A DNA stretch of 64,000 bases, from positions 2,319,001-2,383,000 of the forward strand of contig WPIO01000062.1 in NCBI GenBank assembly GCA_009760855.2, given 5' to 3'. The stretch comes from Cristatella mucedo (taxonomy: Eukaryota; Bryozoa; Phylactolaemata; Cristatellidae). A program made the translations under genes and the position numbers. The notes under the pieces were generated by a model. It was not told where the DNA came from, ran no database searches, and worked only from the letters and a program-made list of their open reading frames with translations. Below are positions 46,076 to 59,465 of this stretch, in pieces. Positions within the stretch are counted from its first letter, which is position 1. Every line of letters starts with the position of its first letter.

Positions 46076-46304
46076 GAGGCAGCATACCCGTGTCACTTCC
46101 TCGACCTGCTGTCGCTCTGCTGGCAGCAGTCGGTCAAGCTTCGCCCGGCAGCGCAGGAGATCGTAGACCTGGCTGCCACGCCTCAGTTTGATCACCTCAT
46201 TCAGGCAGCAAAGACCAGACAGAACTTCTATGCGACATGTGCACTAGCATTGCCTTGGTCTGTTGCCAGCACTGATGCTGCCATCACTGGGTCCCAGACA
46301 AAAG
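46076..46304 (+). CDS. LRRK1: LRRK1-like exon: kinase C-lobe end
   Basis: The acceptor is gatttcag and the donor is gtaagc, phase 0 in and 1 out. LLSLCWQQSVKLRPAAQEIV is the end of the kinase domain, with the CW...RP pattern of subdomain XI (LRRK1: MMECWDTKPEKRPLALSVV). About 35 residues of linker toward the WD40 domain follow. Confidence 0.92.
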
Positions 46305-46387
46305 GTAAGCGATAGGAGTAAACAGCACTGCCCTAGTGCGCACGAGACTGGGCTCTCGCATCTACACACAATCAGGTATCGGGTTTG

Positions 46388-47138
46388 TAATAATATTAAT
46401 AGTAATAATAATACACTTGATAAAGCGCCCTCAGATCTCTTTCTAGGCGCTTTGCATTTGCTGCAAAGGGAAATGCGATTGAATGGTGAGTAATATAATG
46501 TTTGATAAACGACATGAATAGCAAGGTTAGGGGTGACATGCACAGGGTCAGCATGCAAATGTGGTTAGTGGCAGCATTCACAGTGTCAGCATGCATAAGC
46601 ACATAAAGGACGAATCACAGGGACCCACTAAATGCCGTCGTAAATAGGTGTTTTTAAGTTCTTTTTAAATGCGGTCAAGTCAGAGGATGTTGTGATGCAA
46701 GTCGGGAGTGAGTTCCAGGCTTTGGGAGCATACTAACTACATGCATGGTCTCCAAAGGATTTGAGGTTTGTACGAGGTATTGGTAAACTGTTGGATTCCG
46801 AAAAGTGGGTGGTACCATACTTGGCCTGGTGGGGGAGTAGATCTGAGAGATAGGCTGGAACCAAAGAATGAAGTGACCTAAATGTGAGCGACAAAATCTT
46901 GAAGTCGATGTGTTGCTTGACTGGTAGCCAGTGCATGTTGGGGAGAAGTGGTGTGATGTGGCAACTTCGACCCTCACGACAGACAAGCCTAGCTGTAAGT
47001 GCCTAATTGCACATGCCAGTAGGTCAGCAAGCAGTGAGTTACAGAAGTCAAGTCGGGATGTAAAAAATGCATGGGCCAACTTAGATGTCGTATCCTTATC
47101 TAAACCAGCCCGAATTTAGCAACGTTGTGTAGCTGAAT
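46388..47138 (-). mobile_element. LINE-A 3' fragment
   Basis: Tail, shortened hairpin (CCTCAGATCTCTTTCTAGGC), 3' UTR and RT C-terminal part. Contains a small deletion inside the VQNSAARLVC region. Confidence 0.9.
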
Positions 47139-47145
47139 AATAGTA

Positions 47146-47240
47146 AAATATAATAGCAGTTCAATAATAGTAATAGTATATTTGTTATAACGCCTTCAGA
47201 GAACTCGATCTCTTTCTTTTCACTTTTCATTTGCTGTCTA
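47146..47240 (-). mobile_element. LINE-A 3' tail fragment
   Basis: Short piece with ATT-like tail and hairpin (ACGCCTTCAGAGAACTCGAT), next to the previous copy. Confidence 0.65.
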
Positions 47241-47730
47241 TGCCTCTCTTCAGATCTTGTTAAGAATCGTGTGAATCAGCTCTTATAACGTCATGTACAC
47301 TCGGATCATAGCCACTTCCTACTTTGGCAGGGCTGCATTTTCCGGCGGCCCAGTGGACCACATAGCAATGACTTGGGTAATGAGCAAATCGTGTGGCAAG
47401 CTTGGGGGTGTTCAACGAGGCTCACGTTCAGTGCTTACTTGCAGCTTCTGTGTGTAGGCACATATCAAGTGCATGCCCCACCTGCCAACCAGTTATCAGT
47501 GCCAACCAGTTATCAGTCTTCTGCCCTGTTACAGATGACGTGGTTGCCTTCTGATGGTCCAGGGCTGTCTGCATTTGCATGCTGCTCATGGGATTAACAG
47601 CATTGTCTGCTGCTGATATTACTTGGCCGACGTTACTCTCCTTCGCAAAAGTCTTGTTCCCCACTACAAATTCACGCATTGATCAAATGGCGCCAAAGAT
47701 CCAATAGCAACCACTGGATTCACTATTCCG

Positions 47731-47896
47731 CACGTGTTTGGTCCTGTGGTTAAGGTATTCTCCTTTAACGACCGGGTCGAGGTGAATGTATCTGATGATT
47801 AAGGTCGTAGGCTCGAGCCCCGTGGCGTATGTGAAGCGCCTGAATAGCAATTAGGTTCTCATAGGGTGCTATAGAAATGAATTATTTATTTATTTA
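47731..47896 (+). mobile_element. tRNA-derived SINE, family 1
   Basis: A-box TTTGGTCCTGTGGTTAAGG, B-box TAGGCTCGAGCCCC, tail GAAGCGCCTGAATAGCAATT...TCTCATAGGGTGCTAT, then (TTTA)n. A ~30 bp extra segment lies between the boxes compared with the copy at 21116. Confidence 0.83.
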
Positions 47897-48173
47897 AATT
47901 TATCACTGCTGTGTGCTCACTTCAACCTTCCCTCTGTTGCTGCATTTAGTCGATGCCAATCATGGTGCATGCTCTTTGTAAGTACTTAAAACTAACTTGG
48001 TAGTGGCAGTGTTGCATTTGTAACAGCATGAGCGTAGCAGGCATCGTTCAGCTGCAATGGCACTCCACTGCTTGCCCCGTCCCTGCCGGTCTTTTGCTGC
48101 CAATGTTACTGGGATGCTCGGAGGCTGATGCCGAGCGTTTGTACTTCCTGCTGTGTATAATCTCGTCCTCCAG

Positions 48174-48310
48174 CCAGCTGGACGACTACGCTGGCGGCAC
48201 CAGCTCACCAGGTGGTCGTTTTCGGTGCAGTCCTCATGCCCGGAGAGACTCGGTGGCGCCCTACTGCCAGCTCCTTTACCTACCAGCACGGCCAGTGCAT
48301 CGCTGAACAG
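48174..48310 (+). CDS. LRRK1: LRRK1-like exon: start of WD40 region
   Basis: The acceptor is tcgtcctccag after a long pyrimidine tract, and the donor is gtacga. The phase is 1 in and 0 out, fitting both neighbours. Translation reads ASWTTLAAPAHQVVVFGAVL, then RWRPTASSFTYQHGQ. SWTTLAAPAHQVVVFG has the strand pattern of a WD40 blade (LRRK1: SLWTATEDQKIYIY). An alternative acceptor at 48212 would be out of phase. Confidence 0.77.
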
Positions 48311-48954
48311 GTACGAGACTTTGAGGCGCTGGCAACCTCAGGTGCCCGGCCACCTTCACACCCCCCTCCGGGCACGTGGCACGGCTTCGGTAGCAGCCCG
48401 GCTGACTGCAAGTGTGGCTGCAAGTGGGAGGGGGCTGAGGCTGATTGGGCAGAGGTTGCCCTCTGACTTGCTGCCCAGGAGATTGGCATTGCTTAGCTAT
48501 CTTTTTTTTGGGCCACCGATCCTGGCTCGGGATCGGCTGCTGTTTTTTGCCATCGGCACCTTTCATTAGCTGCCTGTTAGGGGTTAGAATGCTGGTCAAC
48601 CATCGATATCGGCTGAGGCACCGGGGTCACAAAAGCCTTGTGTGTGTGCTGAATGGAACTACCGTCAAGGACACACATTTATCGAGCTCTAAATTAACCC
48701 CCGAAGGGTCTGTCATGGTGTAGTAGCTGAAGGAGTTCAAAGTACTGCCCTTTGAATTATTGCAGTGTGGGTTTATGGCTCATTGGAACTGCCATTGATT
48801 CGTCAGTAGGTATTTGCCCTGCCTTGGCCTGCCTCTTTGTGCCGCCTCCGGCCACTGCTTTTAAAGGAGTCTAGGTGCAACGAGCAGAGAATAATAATGC
48901 ATGCCTACATGCCCTTAGGTGGAAGGTTTCAGTGTGTGTGCTTCATGGAAAACA
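48311..48954. other. Intron, GC-rich then unassigned
   Basis: The GC-rich part at 48311-48480 keeps open frames in several phases but has no recognisable protein pattern. Confidence 0.4.
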
Positions 48955-49930
48955 GGCCATCCGGTGAGCCGTCGAAGTATGGAGTACCCCGCCTATCCGT
49001 TCTAGACTCACATCTTTGCGCAATTCACACTCTCACTTTTACCGGTGGAATTCATCCTCAAGCACAATTCGGGCTTTTGTTTTCTGTATAGCTGATACTC
49101 AGCTGTACATGTGCTCTGATCACTCCTTGCCTTCTAGCAGCTCAAGAGTCTCCCAGCTACCTTTTAGCTTGTGTTGCCGACACTCTCACTTAAATTGCAG
49201 CATGCTTTCTCGGATTGAATGATGAAAGGGCTACCTAATAGTTTCGGGCAGTGCCGCTCAGAAACTGAAAAGCCCCACTCTCAAAATGTGTGCTATCTTT
49301 GTAGAGTTTGCACTTAATCTGTGTGACTCGTTCTAAAAAAAAGACCTTTTCTTCTTCTTAAACGTGCACTGGCCCCTTATCAAGCATCGCATAAAAAAAT
49401 AGAATTCATTTGTATAGCGCCCCAGGAGAATTTAAAAATCTCTATTCAGGTGCTTCACGTATGCCTTGGGGCTCGATCAAGTCCACGACATCAGCCAGAC
49501 CTTGGTCGGGGCGAGCACCTAAACCACTGGGCCAATTCAGATCGGTCCATCACTTTCAAGGCTCTGTCGTGTACTTTCGTACCTCCATTCTAGCACTCTG
49601 ACATAACCATCTAAATACTTACTCCTCTGGTGTCATTCCTTTCTTACGTGCTTGCTTCTCTGACTCGGGCCATTTAGCTGTGCCTCTCGCTAACCTCAAA
49701 TTTATTGGAGACCGTCTCTTCAGTTCGTCTGCACCTAAAGCCTTGAACTGACGACACTTAATTAAAACAAATCCAGCTATCAACTCGTTCCTTGAAGCAG
49801 CATTTGCATTGCCCATGAGAGTATTCCTGTTATGCTATCTTCTGTTATGCTGAAATTATGTATTTGTAATGTCACTGATCAGCTCCTATGCTGCCTTTCA
49901 AACCTATGTGAAACAACCTGGAAAAGAGTC
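48955..49930 (+). mobile_element. LINE-A degraded copy split by a SINE
   Basis: RT pieces in order: YGVPRLSVLDS near 48980 (from VPQGSVLG), ADTQLYMCS near 49095 (from ADDTQLYL), HWPLIKHRI near 49365, and after the SINE IGDRLFSSSAPKALN near 49710. Heavily decayed; no clear tail. Confidence 0.75.
49391..49543 (-). mobile_element. tRNA-derived SINE, family 1
   Basis: Tail (AGCGCCCCAGGAGAATTTAA), B-box TGATCGAGCCCC on the minus strand and A-box at the right end. It interrupts the LINE-A frame exactly between KHRI and the following FKALS-like residues. Confidence 0.83.
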
Positions 49931-50419
49931 ATTCTCGTTGGTTACTATGCAAATGCATTATTGTTGGTATTTTTTTAAATTTTTATTACCTTCCCACGTC
50001 ACTTAATGGTGAGCTGGGCAATGATCGATGGAACGTTGGGCAACGCTCAACAGCAAGCAGTGAAACCCTTTATCGAGAGGAAAGACCCAGCACGTCCCTT
50101 TGGCAAGTGTTTCTCAGCGGTAAAACCAATCACATTCCTCTTCTGCCAGCTACAGCTGCTGACGAAACACGGCTTAGCAGCCAGCACCCTGCCGAGGACG
50201 GGCTGCCGTGACACTTGGCTAGTCTTTGCATGCAGGCCTGAGGGCAACTGCCGCTCGGTCAGGCTCACATGCACAGCAAGCCGGCACGTCACACTAGCAC
50301 ACTATGTGAAACTCGGAGGGCGAGGCAGAAAGCTTGGGCTGCAAGTAATCGCTTAGAACACACGTGTCTAGTCTCTTGGCAACCCCCCCCCCCAAAGTGA
50401 AGCACCTACCTACGGAGTG

Positions 50420-51634
<1,215 letters not shown>

Positions 51635-51735
51635 TCACTCAATCTAGGCGACCAGCGGGCGCCGGTGGTATGCTGCCTTCTCGCTGGCAGTCACATCTGG
51701 TTGGCCGATGAAGTCGGATTTGTTCGTGTGTATAA
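51635..51735 (+). CDS. LRRK1: LRRK1-like exon: WD40 blade
   Basis: The acceptor is catctag and the donor is gtaagt, phase 0 in and 2 out. It encodes SLNLGDQRAPVVCCLLAGSH and HIWLADEVGFVRVY, a clear beta-propeller strand pattern (LRRK2: VTCLYCNS...LLVGTADGKLAIF). Confidence 0.85.
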
Positions 51736-53449
51736 GTAAGTGTGCAGATCAGCAGCACTATGTCAAATATGCTTGCTGCAATGTGTGAGACCTCTGCTTT
51801 GCTTGGCTATTCGTGTATGTTGTGTTCTGATGGCTTATAAACTTTGTGCCGTCCAGGCTAATTTAGTTGAATTATGATTTAGTCATGGAAACGGCCAAAG
51901 GTAGTTTGTTCAAAACCCGTGCTGGTGTTGATACTGCCCAAAGGAGGTGGTGTGCATATGTGTTGTGTAGCAATAGTGGGTCGATCGGTGTACCAAACCA
52001 GCTGATTGCCACCCATTGTTTATAGTGGCTTCTTATTTATTATTTATTATCTTATTTATAGTGGCTTATCTTTTCCTGTTATTCTCCCTTTGCTGAGCTG
52101 CTGAAAGAGACATTGTCATGCCTGACATCATCCGGAAACTAGCTAATCTTCTGATGGCAGCCACCTTCTGAGATAGCTGTGATGGCTTTTCCTAATAGCA
52201 CACTCAGTTCAAGATGACACGACTTGGGGTGTAGTGTTATCAGAGCTTGTATGACTGACCGCTCTTTTGAAGCTTGTATGTCCGACTGCTCTTGTGGAGC
52301 GAGATCTCAAGGTAGGGCTTGTAGAATATGTAATTTTTGCAAGCTTGTGCATTAGTACCTGCATGCATTCACATATGCATGTGCTTTAGGGCAAGCACTC
52401 ACGTTCATACACCATATCCATCTGTTTACAGTTGCGAGTATGCACATAGACATGCATACTCGATCTAGTACGTGTAGAAGCCCGTGCTCTGTCTGGCTCT
52501 GAGTCTTGCTGTACTGCAGAAACTAATCACTGATCACTTTCCCTTGGCTCGCCGGCACTAGCTTTGAGTGCCTGTTCCTAGTCTTGCTATCGCCTAGTCA
52601 TTCAATCAATCACGCGTATGTCTTAAAAGTGATTAGTTTGACAAAGAAGCTGTTTATGCTATTTGGATGGCTCGTGACAATGTGCAGTCATGAATAAGTA
52701 TCTATCCTTGTGGGTACTTAGCAGCTATGCATGCCAAATTAGCATTAGTGATGCTGAGCTGCTTGTATCCAGCACAAGCGATGGTCAGTTGCTTTCACTT
52801 TTTCATTTTTTTAAAGCCTCGCCGTGCATATAGTCTTAGCAGTAGAAAGCTTAACAGTGATAGACCTGGCATATCACAGAGAAAGAAATAGGGGGAGAGA
52901 GAGAAGCAGGAAGCATGGCACTAGCCTTGGGACTAGTCCTAAAACCAACCTGGAAGAGACAAGCAGGGCAGATTGCTGCCTGGCACAGTCGTCAAGCTTT
53001 TATGTTTAGCTGCACAACACAAAATAAAAGTTTGATTCCTGCTCAACATAATCCCAGGTATGCCTATGCCATGACTAATAGGAATCATGCACTGCACACT
53101 ATCGTAAAGAATGCTGCACCAGATACTTGCTGTAAATACTAATATACTACCAGTATATACATTTATATATCTATATATATTTATTTACTTATTTACCGAA
53201 TCAAGCAGGTCACGTCGGACACAGCCCACGTGCATATATACTGGTTATGGGGTATGTAACAACTAAATACTGGTCACTGCTGTAGAAGACCGGCTAGCTT
53301 TGCAACTATGAAATTACTCCAGATTTCTAATGGGCAAATCAAATCTTTACAGTGAATAGCATCTGGAATATATGGAATATCGGAAATAGGGAATGTGTCT
53401 GGTGTACTGTCTACTTTTTGAAGCATATCATTGCCACACAGGAATGACT
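51736..53449. other. 1.7 kb intron segment, unassigned
   Basis: No transposon or coding pattern recognised. Short AT repeats occur near 53140-53195. Confidence 0.45.
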
Positions 53450-53510
53450 GTAAATGTAATGTATTGTATCTCTGTCTGCAACTCCACAAAGCCACAAATA
53501 CTATATGGGT
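53450..53510 (-). mobile_element. LINE-B 3' end (left part of split copy)
   Basis: Minus strand reads TTTGTGGCTTTGTGGAGTTG followed by CAGACAGAGATACAATACAT, the LINE-B 3' terminus. The rest of the copy resumes at 56935 beyond a LINE-A insertion. Confidence 0.82.
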
Positions 53511-56500
53511 AATAATAATAATAATAATAATGCACTTGATAAAGTGTCCTCAGAGAACTCAATCTCTTTCTAGGTCCTTTAGATTTGCTGCAAAGGAAAC
53601 ACGGTCGAATGGTGAGTGGTAAAATGCTTGATAAACAACATTAATAACATAGGGGTGACATGCATAGGGTCAGCAACGAAGTGTGGTTAGTAGGAGCATG
53701 CACAGTATCAGCATGCATAAGCACATAAGGGGTGAATCACAGGGACCCACTAAATGCTGTGATAAATAGGGGCATTTTTAATTTCTTTTTAAATGTGGTC
53801 AAGTCAGGTGATGTCGTGACGGAAGTCAGGAGTTAGTTCCAGGCTTTGGGAGCAGATGAATTAAATGCACGACCTCCAAAGGATTTGAGGTTTGTACAAA
53901 GTATAGGTAAACAGTTAGATTCCGAAAAGTGGGTGGTATGATGCTGAGCCTGATTGGGGAGTGGATCTGATAATTAGGCTGGAGCCAAAGAATGAAGGGA
54001 CCTAAAAGTGAGTGACAAAACCTAATCGATAAATCTAAGTCAATGCATTGCTTGACTGGTAGCTAGTGCAGGTCGGCGAAAAGCGGTGTGATTTGGCAAC
54101 TGGGACGCGCACGATAGCCAAGCCTAACTGCAGAGTTTTGCACCAGCTGTAAGTGCCTGATTGCACATGCAGGTAGACCAGCAAGCAGTGAGTTACGTAA
54201 GTCAAGACCGGATATCACAAATGCATGGACCAACTTAGATGTGGTATCCCTATCTAAGCAAGCCCGAATTTTAGCAATGTTATGTAGCTGAAAGTAGGCA
54301 GACTTGATTGTGGAGCTGATGTGGTCGTCTAATGAAAGGTTGCTTTGGAACATGTCACCTAGATTTCGTGCAGATTCGACAGGAGGTAAGCAGAGCCAAT
54401 TTTGAGCGTTAGCCTTTCAAATTTCTGAATCACACTTGGTTTGCCCATAACTAGTAAGTTGGTTTTATTATCATTTAATTTAAGAAAATTTGCTGCCATC
54501 CATGTGCGGATGTCATCAATACATGCAGCAAGGGAGTTGAGAGAATTCGAGGTGCTCGATGGCTGGGAGGGCTCAAAGCCAAGGTACAACTGTGTGTCAT
54601 CCGGATAGAAGTGAAAGCCTAGATTGTGCTTGACAATCACATCAGCAAGAGGGAGATTATAAACCGTGAAGAGAACCGGACCTAGCACGGAGCCCTGAGG
54701 TACCCCATACTTCAGAGTTACCTCGGATGATCTATGTCCATTCACATCAATACTCTGGAGTTTCCCACTGATATAAGACCTGTACCATTGCAGAGCAGTG
54801 GCCAGTGATGCCCCGGCGGGATGAGAGGCACTCAAGAAGGACTTGGTGATCGATAGTTTCAAAAGCTGCCGAAAAATCGAGAAAAACAAGCACATATACT
54901 CTACCTATGTCTGCATTCCTAAGTAGGTCGTTGTACACCCGTAGTGATGCTGACTCTGTGGAGTGATTAGCTCTTAAGCCAGACTGGAGCTTACTACCAA
55001 GGTTTGAAGTTTTATTATATGAGTTCAACTGTCTGCCACGACTCGTTTCAGTGGCTTTGATAGGAATGGTAGAACGGAGACTGGGTGGTAGTTGCTCAAG
55101 TTCTCTTGGTCTAGTGTTGCTTTCTTGAGAAGTGGCCTGACTACAGCTTTTTTTTAAAGGTACTGGGACATGACCTGGGGCTAATGACATAATAATGATG
55201 TTAGTTATGCATGGCAGCAGCAGATCAATGCAACATTGGACCAATACAGTGCGAATAGTGTCTAAAGGACTTGTTGTCTTCTTTGATTGGGATATGAGCT
55301 TTAGGACGAGATCACTACTGACCTGCTTGAATGTAGACTGTGAGTAGCTGCAAGGAATCGAACAACAGCATTCTAGGGGGTGCTGCCATCTTACGGATGG
55401 ACTCCGTGATCTTGTCTATCTTTTGGACAAAGAATCGAGAGAAGCGATCAGCTACATCATCACAGGGATCATCAGGTAAAGAGCTAATCTGGGAGCAGCT
55501 GAGGAGATGGTTGATCGTCGACATCAGCATTTTTGGATTGCGCATCTGTGATTCAACAATGTTTTTATAGAAGCTAGACTTGGCCTTTGCTAGGATTGAT
55601 GGGTACGACGTACCGTAGTCCTTGCATGCCTGTCGACAGAAAATCAGTCCTGATCTTTTGTATGCTTTCAAGCTCTCGCTTAGTAGACCTAGCTAGTTTA
55701 ATGTCAGTGTTAAACCATAGGCCATCTAGGCAAGGGTACACAGTGCGCTTAGTCAGAGGTGCAAACTCATCGAGCGTGTCAGCTAGTGTCATGTTGGTAT
55801 AAAACCAATGATGACTGATCGGAGGAAGGAATAAGTAGCAAAGGCAAGGCAGATATTCTTGCACGGACAGCATCGGTGTCAAAAGTCTTGAGGTTTCTTG
55901 ATTCGCAGGTGATTTTAGAGGAGAGGAGGCGGCACACACTGTAGGCTGAATGAGGTCTGCATGTGGTCAGATAAGCAGGATTTGGTAATAATTGGTGATG
56001 ACAAATTGCAGTTGTATGAGAAAATCTGGTTGAGTGTGTGACCCTTGATGTGACTAGGGCCATGCACATGAGCCACAAGTGACAATGAATCAGTCAATGC
56101 ACGAAGTTCAGTTCTGAAGGCATCACATAAGTTATCAAAGCGAATCTTGAAATTACCCTTAACGAGGAAGGATTGATTTCTTGTACGCAGAATCGTAATG
56201 AGATTGGAGAAATCTTGAGATAAATGAGGATTTGGCACCTTGTGGGCGATAGACTACTGCCACTATCGGTAGCTTGTATCTGGTGAAATCAAGACAATAG
56301 ATTCAAGAGACTGCTTCGAGGGTACTGCAAATGGCTTGAAGTTGAATTTCGAGCGCACGACAGCAGCAACTCCACCTCCAGTTTAGATTGATCAGGGTTT
56401 GTGGAAGAATAAAAAATCAGTCGGGGTAGCGTCTTTAATTGTCGGCCAGTTTACCGATTTTAGCCAACTTTCAGTTAAGGTGAGCAGGTCAAGACCTTTT

Positions 56501-56934
56501 CAAAAATACGGTCGCTTATTACCAAAGGGTTAGTGCACTTTGAGCGAGGATTCCAAAGGCAAGCCCTTAGTTTGGCCACCGGAGTTATAACAGGCCTGAT
56601 GACTACTAAGTTAAAGAGATTAACAGTGATGCATGTGGGGGAGCGTGCTGAGCGGTTCGAGACAATGCTAGGAATACCAAACGAGCGGTTACTCAGCTAG
56701 AAGTTCCGGCCAAATGAGCGGCGTCTACGCTGGAGGATCTGGCCACCGCGGCTGCTCCTGGGTGCTTTCCTTTTTTTAATGCCTAATTCATGAATCTTAG
56801 CAACAGCAGTAGCATCTAGGAATGTGTTTGATCTACGATGACGAAGCGATGATAGATGTGCCCGGTCATAACTAACATGCAGGTTACTAGCCGCCCGGCG
56901 TAGCTAAGGCGGCCACCGGCATGGGAGACCCAGC
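53511..56934 (-). mobile_element. LINE-A longest copy (~3.4 kb), endonuclease plus RT
   Basis: Reading the minus strand 5' to 3': an endonuclease start with LVISDRIFEK then LLTLTESWL (near 56490), HIKGHTLNQIFSYNC and LSDHMQTSF (55940-56070), linker VESQMRNPKMLMSTINHLL (55500), RT with FQSGLRANHSTESASLRVYN (near 54960), SSEVTLKYGVPQGSVLGPVL and FHFYPDDTQLYLGF (YPDD in place of YADD, near 54610). It ends with the C-terminus, 3' UTR, hairpin and (AAT)n. Several frameshifts make it inactive. It lies inside a LINE-B copy, so its outer edges are well defined. Confidence 0.9.
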
Positions 56935-57425
56935 AGTATTATGCAGGAGTTTTGCATAGGATACTCATGGCCTAAGCGGCTTTCGGTATACATTCGGTAG
57001 CCAACAGACTACATCTCACGCAACAAAGAGAAAATGGGAATCATAGCAGAGACAGGAGAGCAGTTGAGGTAGTGAGTAGCATGGAAGTAGCAGCTGAGGA
57101 CCACTGTAAAGGATGAGCCATAGTCGGCAGCAGGAGAGTATTGTCGTTGTGTAAGAATCGTGGAAGCAAGTTCTACAGCCTAGGACCCGCAGAGCTTAAG
57201 CTTCTGTCGCCAACGGTCTTTAAGCAGAGGAGTGGAACAGCTCATTTATCCTCCATATAGGACCTGAGGGCACGAGGAGACTTGAATTAGTGCAATAATT
57301 CAGCTAGATATGGAGTAGTCAAGCTGTGGCATGCCTTGTAGGTTAGCATAAGAACTTTGCTCAGTATCCGTTGACCAACTGGCAGCCACCCTAGCTCTTT
57401 ATGCTGCAACGTGAGCATACCCCAC
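56935..57425 (-). mobile_element. LINE-B (right part of split copy)
   Basis: Continues the LINE-B 3' region from 53450-53510: minus strand CCTATGCAAAACTCCTGCAT, then the WNSLP-equivalent region and LQHKELGWLPVGQRILSKVL near 57330-57400. Truncated 5' of that. Confidence 0.85.
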
Positions 57426-57791
57426 CTGTTGCTCACTTGTAACCCTACCGGCTCGTGTCTATCAAAAACTATGGCTATAAAATGGAGCAGCTTGCACTCA
57501 AATTCATCAGCTGGCGCTTCCAAGAGGCCTGGTCCACTTGTGCATGCCAGTGTCAGCTATACCGGTGGACCTTGCTCTCACACAGCGTGTAGGTAATAGA
57601 GCTTTTCGTTTAATGTGTATACCTTGTAAAGTTACACCACTTGCGAGTGGTATCGTGAATCACAGACAGGCATAGAGACGGGCCTAGGAAGTCATTGGTG
57701 TGTTGATCACGGCAGAGCAGCTGATGTGAGGCAACGTCGGTCCATCTCTCACGTGTGTCTGCTTGTTTTGAGTATTCGAGTGTTTTTTCAG
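57426..57791. other. Intron, unassigned
   Basis: Short intron stretch between LINE-B and the WD40 exon. Confidence 0.4.
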
Positions 57792-58034
57792 CTGCAAGAT
57801 TAGCACTGGCTGGACTGCTGCTAGTCACGTCGCATCCTTTGAGGCCTGCAGGGCGAGCAGCGGTGCTAGTGTAGTCGGTTTGCACCATCGTGCCTCTGCA
57901 CAAGACGTAGTTGTCGTAGTGAGTGATGGGACGATATGGATGCGCAGCAACGACAGCTGTGGCACCACTTCAGAGTTGAAGCAGCACAAGGCTAGCTCCT
58001 GCGACATCACCTGCAGTCTGCTGTTAGCAGAGAG
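57792..58034 (+). CDS. LRRK1: LRRK1-like exon: WD40 blades
   Basis: The acceptor ttttttcag is strong and the donor is gttagc, phase 2 in and 2 out. Translation runs CKISTGWTAASHVASFEA, then DVVVVVSDGTIWMRSND and DITCSLLLAER. VVVVSDGTIWM and the later hydrophobic strand are WD40-like. A giant TCC tract starts 9 bp after the donor, and the frame remains open through the whole following intron. Confidence 0.83.
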
Positions 58035-58043
58035 GTTAGCTAA

Positions 58044-58993
58044 TCCTCCTCCTCCTCCTCCTCCTCCTCCTCCTCCTCCTCCTCCTCCTCCTCCTCCTCC
58101 TCCTCCTCCCTCCTCCTCCTCCTCCTCCTCCTCCTCCTCCTCCTCCTCCTCCTCCTCCTCCTCCTCCTCCTCCTCCTCCTCCTGCTCATCCTCTCCCTCC
58201 TCCTCCTCCTTCTCCTCCTCCTCCTCCTCCTCCTCCTCCTCCTCCTCCTCCTCCCTCTCCTCCTCCTCCTCCTCCTCCTCCTCCTCCTCCTCCTCCTCCT
58301 CCTCCTCCTCCTCTTCCTCTCCCTTCCCCTCCTCCTCCTCCTCCTCCTCCTCCCTCCTCCTCCTCCTCCTCCTCCTCCTCCTCCTCCTCCTCCTCCTCCT
58401 CCTCCTCTCCTCCTCCTCCTCCTCCTCCTCCCTCCTCCTCCTCCTCCTCTCCTCCTCCTCCTCCTCCTCCTCCTCCTCCTCCTCCTCCTCCTCCTCCTCC
58501 TCCTCCTCCTCCTCCTCCTCCTCCTCCTCCTCCTCCTCCTCCTCCTCCTCCTCCTCCTCCTCCTCCTCCTCCTCCTCCCTCCTCCTCCTCCTCCTCCTCC
58601 TCCTCCTCCTCCTCCTCCTCCCTCCTCCTCCTCCCCTCCTCCTCCTCCTCCTCCTCCTCCTCCTCCTCCTCCTCCTCCTCCTCCTCCTCCTCCTCCTCCT
58701 CCTCCTCCTCCTCCTCCTCCTCCTCCTCCTCCTCCTCCTCCTCCTCCTCCTCCTCCTCCTCCTCCTCCTCCTCCTCCTCCTCCTCCTCCTCCTCCTCCTC
58801 CTCCTCCTCCTCCTCCTCCTCCTCCTCCTCCTCCTCCCTCCTCCTCCTCCTCCTCCTTCCTCCTCCTCCTCCTCCTCCTCCTCCTCTCATCTCTCCTTCC
58901 TCCTTCTCTCCTTCCTCCTCCTCCTCCTCCTCCCTCCTCCCCCTCCTCCTCCTCCTCCTCCTCCTCCTCCTCCTCCTTCTCCTCCTCCTCCTC
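58044..58993 (+). repeat. ~950 bp (TCC)n microsatellite next to a splice donor
   Basis: Nearly pure TCC/CCT repeat with occasional frame slips (CCCT, TTCC). It begins 9 bp after the donor of the WD40 exon at 57792-58034. The long proline/serine/leucine frame here, and the Glu/Gly/Arg frame opposite, are translations of the repeat. Confidence 0.98.
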
Positions 58994-59465
58994 TTCATCA
59001 TCTTTTTCTTCTTCGACCTCCTCGTTGCCCTCCTTCTCCTCATCATCCTCCTACTTATCCTACTCATCCACCTCCTCGTCATCCTTTTCCGCGTCCTCGT
59101 CTTCCTCGTTCTCGTCTTCCTCGTTCTTGCCCTATTCCTCATCTTCCTTATTATCCTCATCCTCTTTCTCGTTGTTCTCGTCTTCCTCCTCCTCATACTT
59201 CTCTTTCTACTTTCTCTTCTTCTTCTCCTCCTCCCTGTCGTCCACCTCCCGACTTATTCTGCTCAGCCTTCTCGGCGTTCTCCTTGCTCGTCCTTCTCTC
59301 TCCTCCATCTCATTCTTCTTATCCTCCTACCCTGACCATGCTTTCCTTAGCCCCAAGACTTTGCATGGTCAGCCATGCAATCGACCGGTCGTGTACCACA
59401 ACAGTGCACTGCCGTGTCCTTAGTGTCCTCCGTGTGCTGCTCGTGATGGCTTGGTGCAATTCCAG
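58994..59465. other. CT-rich intron remainder, open in exon frame
   Basis: Degenerate pyrimidine-rich sequence fading into mixed sequence. It has no stop in the frame that links the two flanking exons. Confidence 0.7.

Noticed and set aside
48038-48211. Exon in the frame of GIVQLQWHSTACPVPAGLL
   Set aside because: Entry at gtagcag fits phase 1, but there is no donor leading in phase to the WD40 frame at 48212. The acceptor at 48173 fits both neighbours.
58186-59196. 336-codon minus frame rich in Glu, Gly and Arg
   Set aside because: It is the purine-strand translation of the TCC repeat, with no domain, promoter or splice context.
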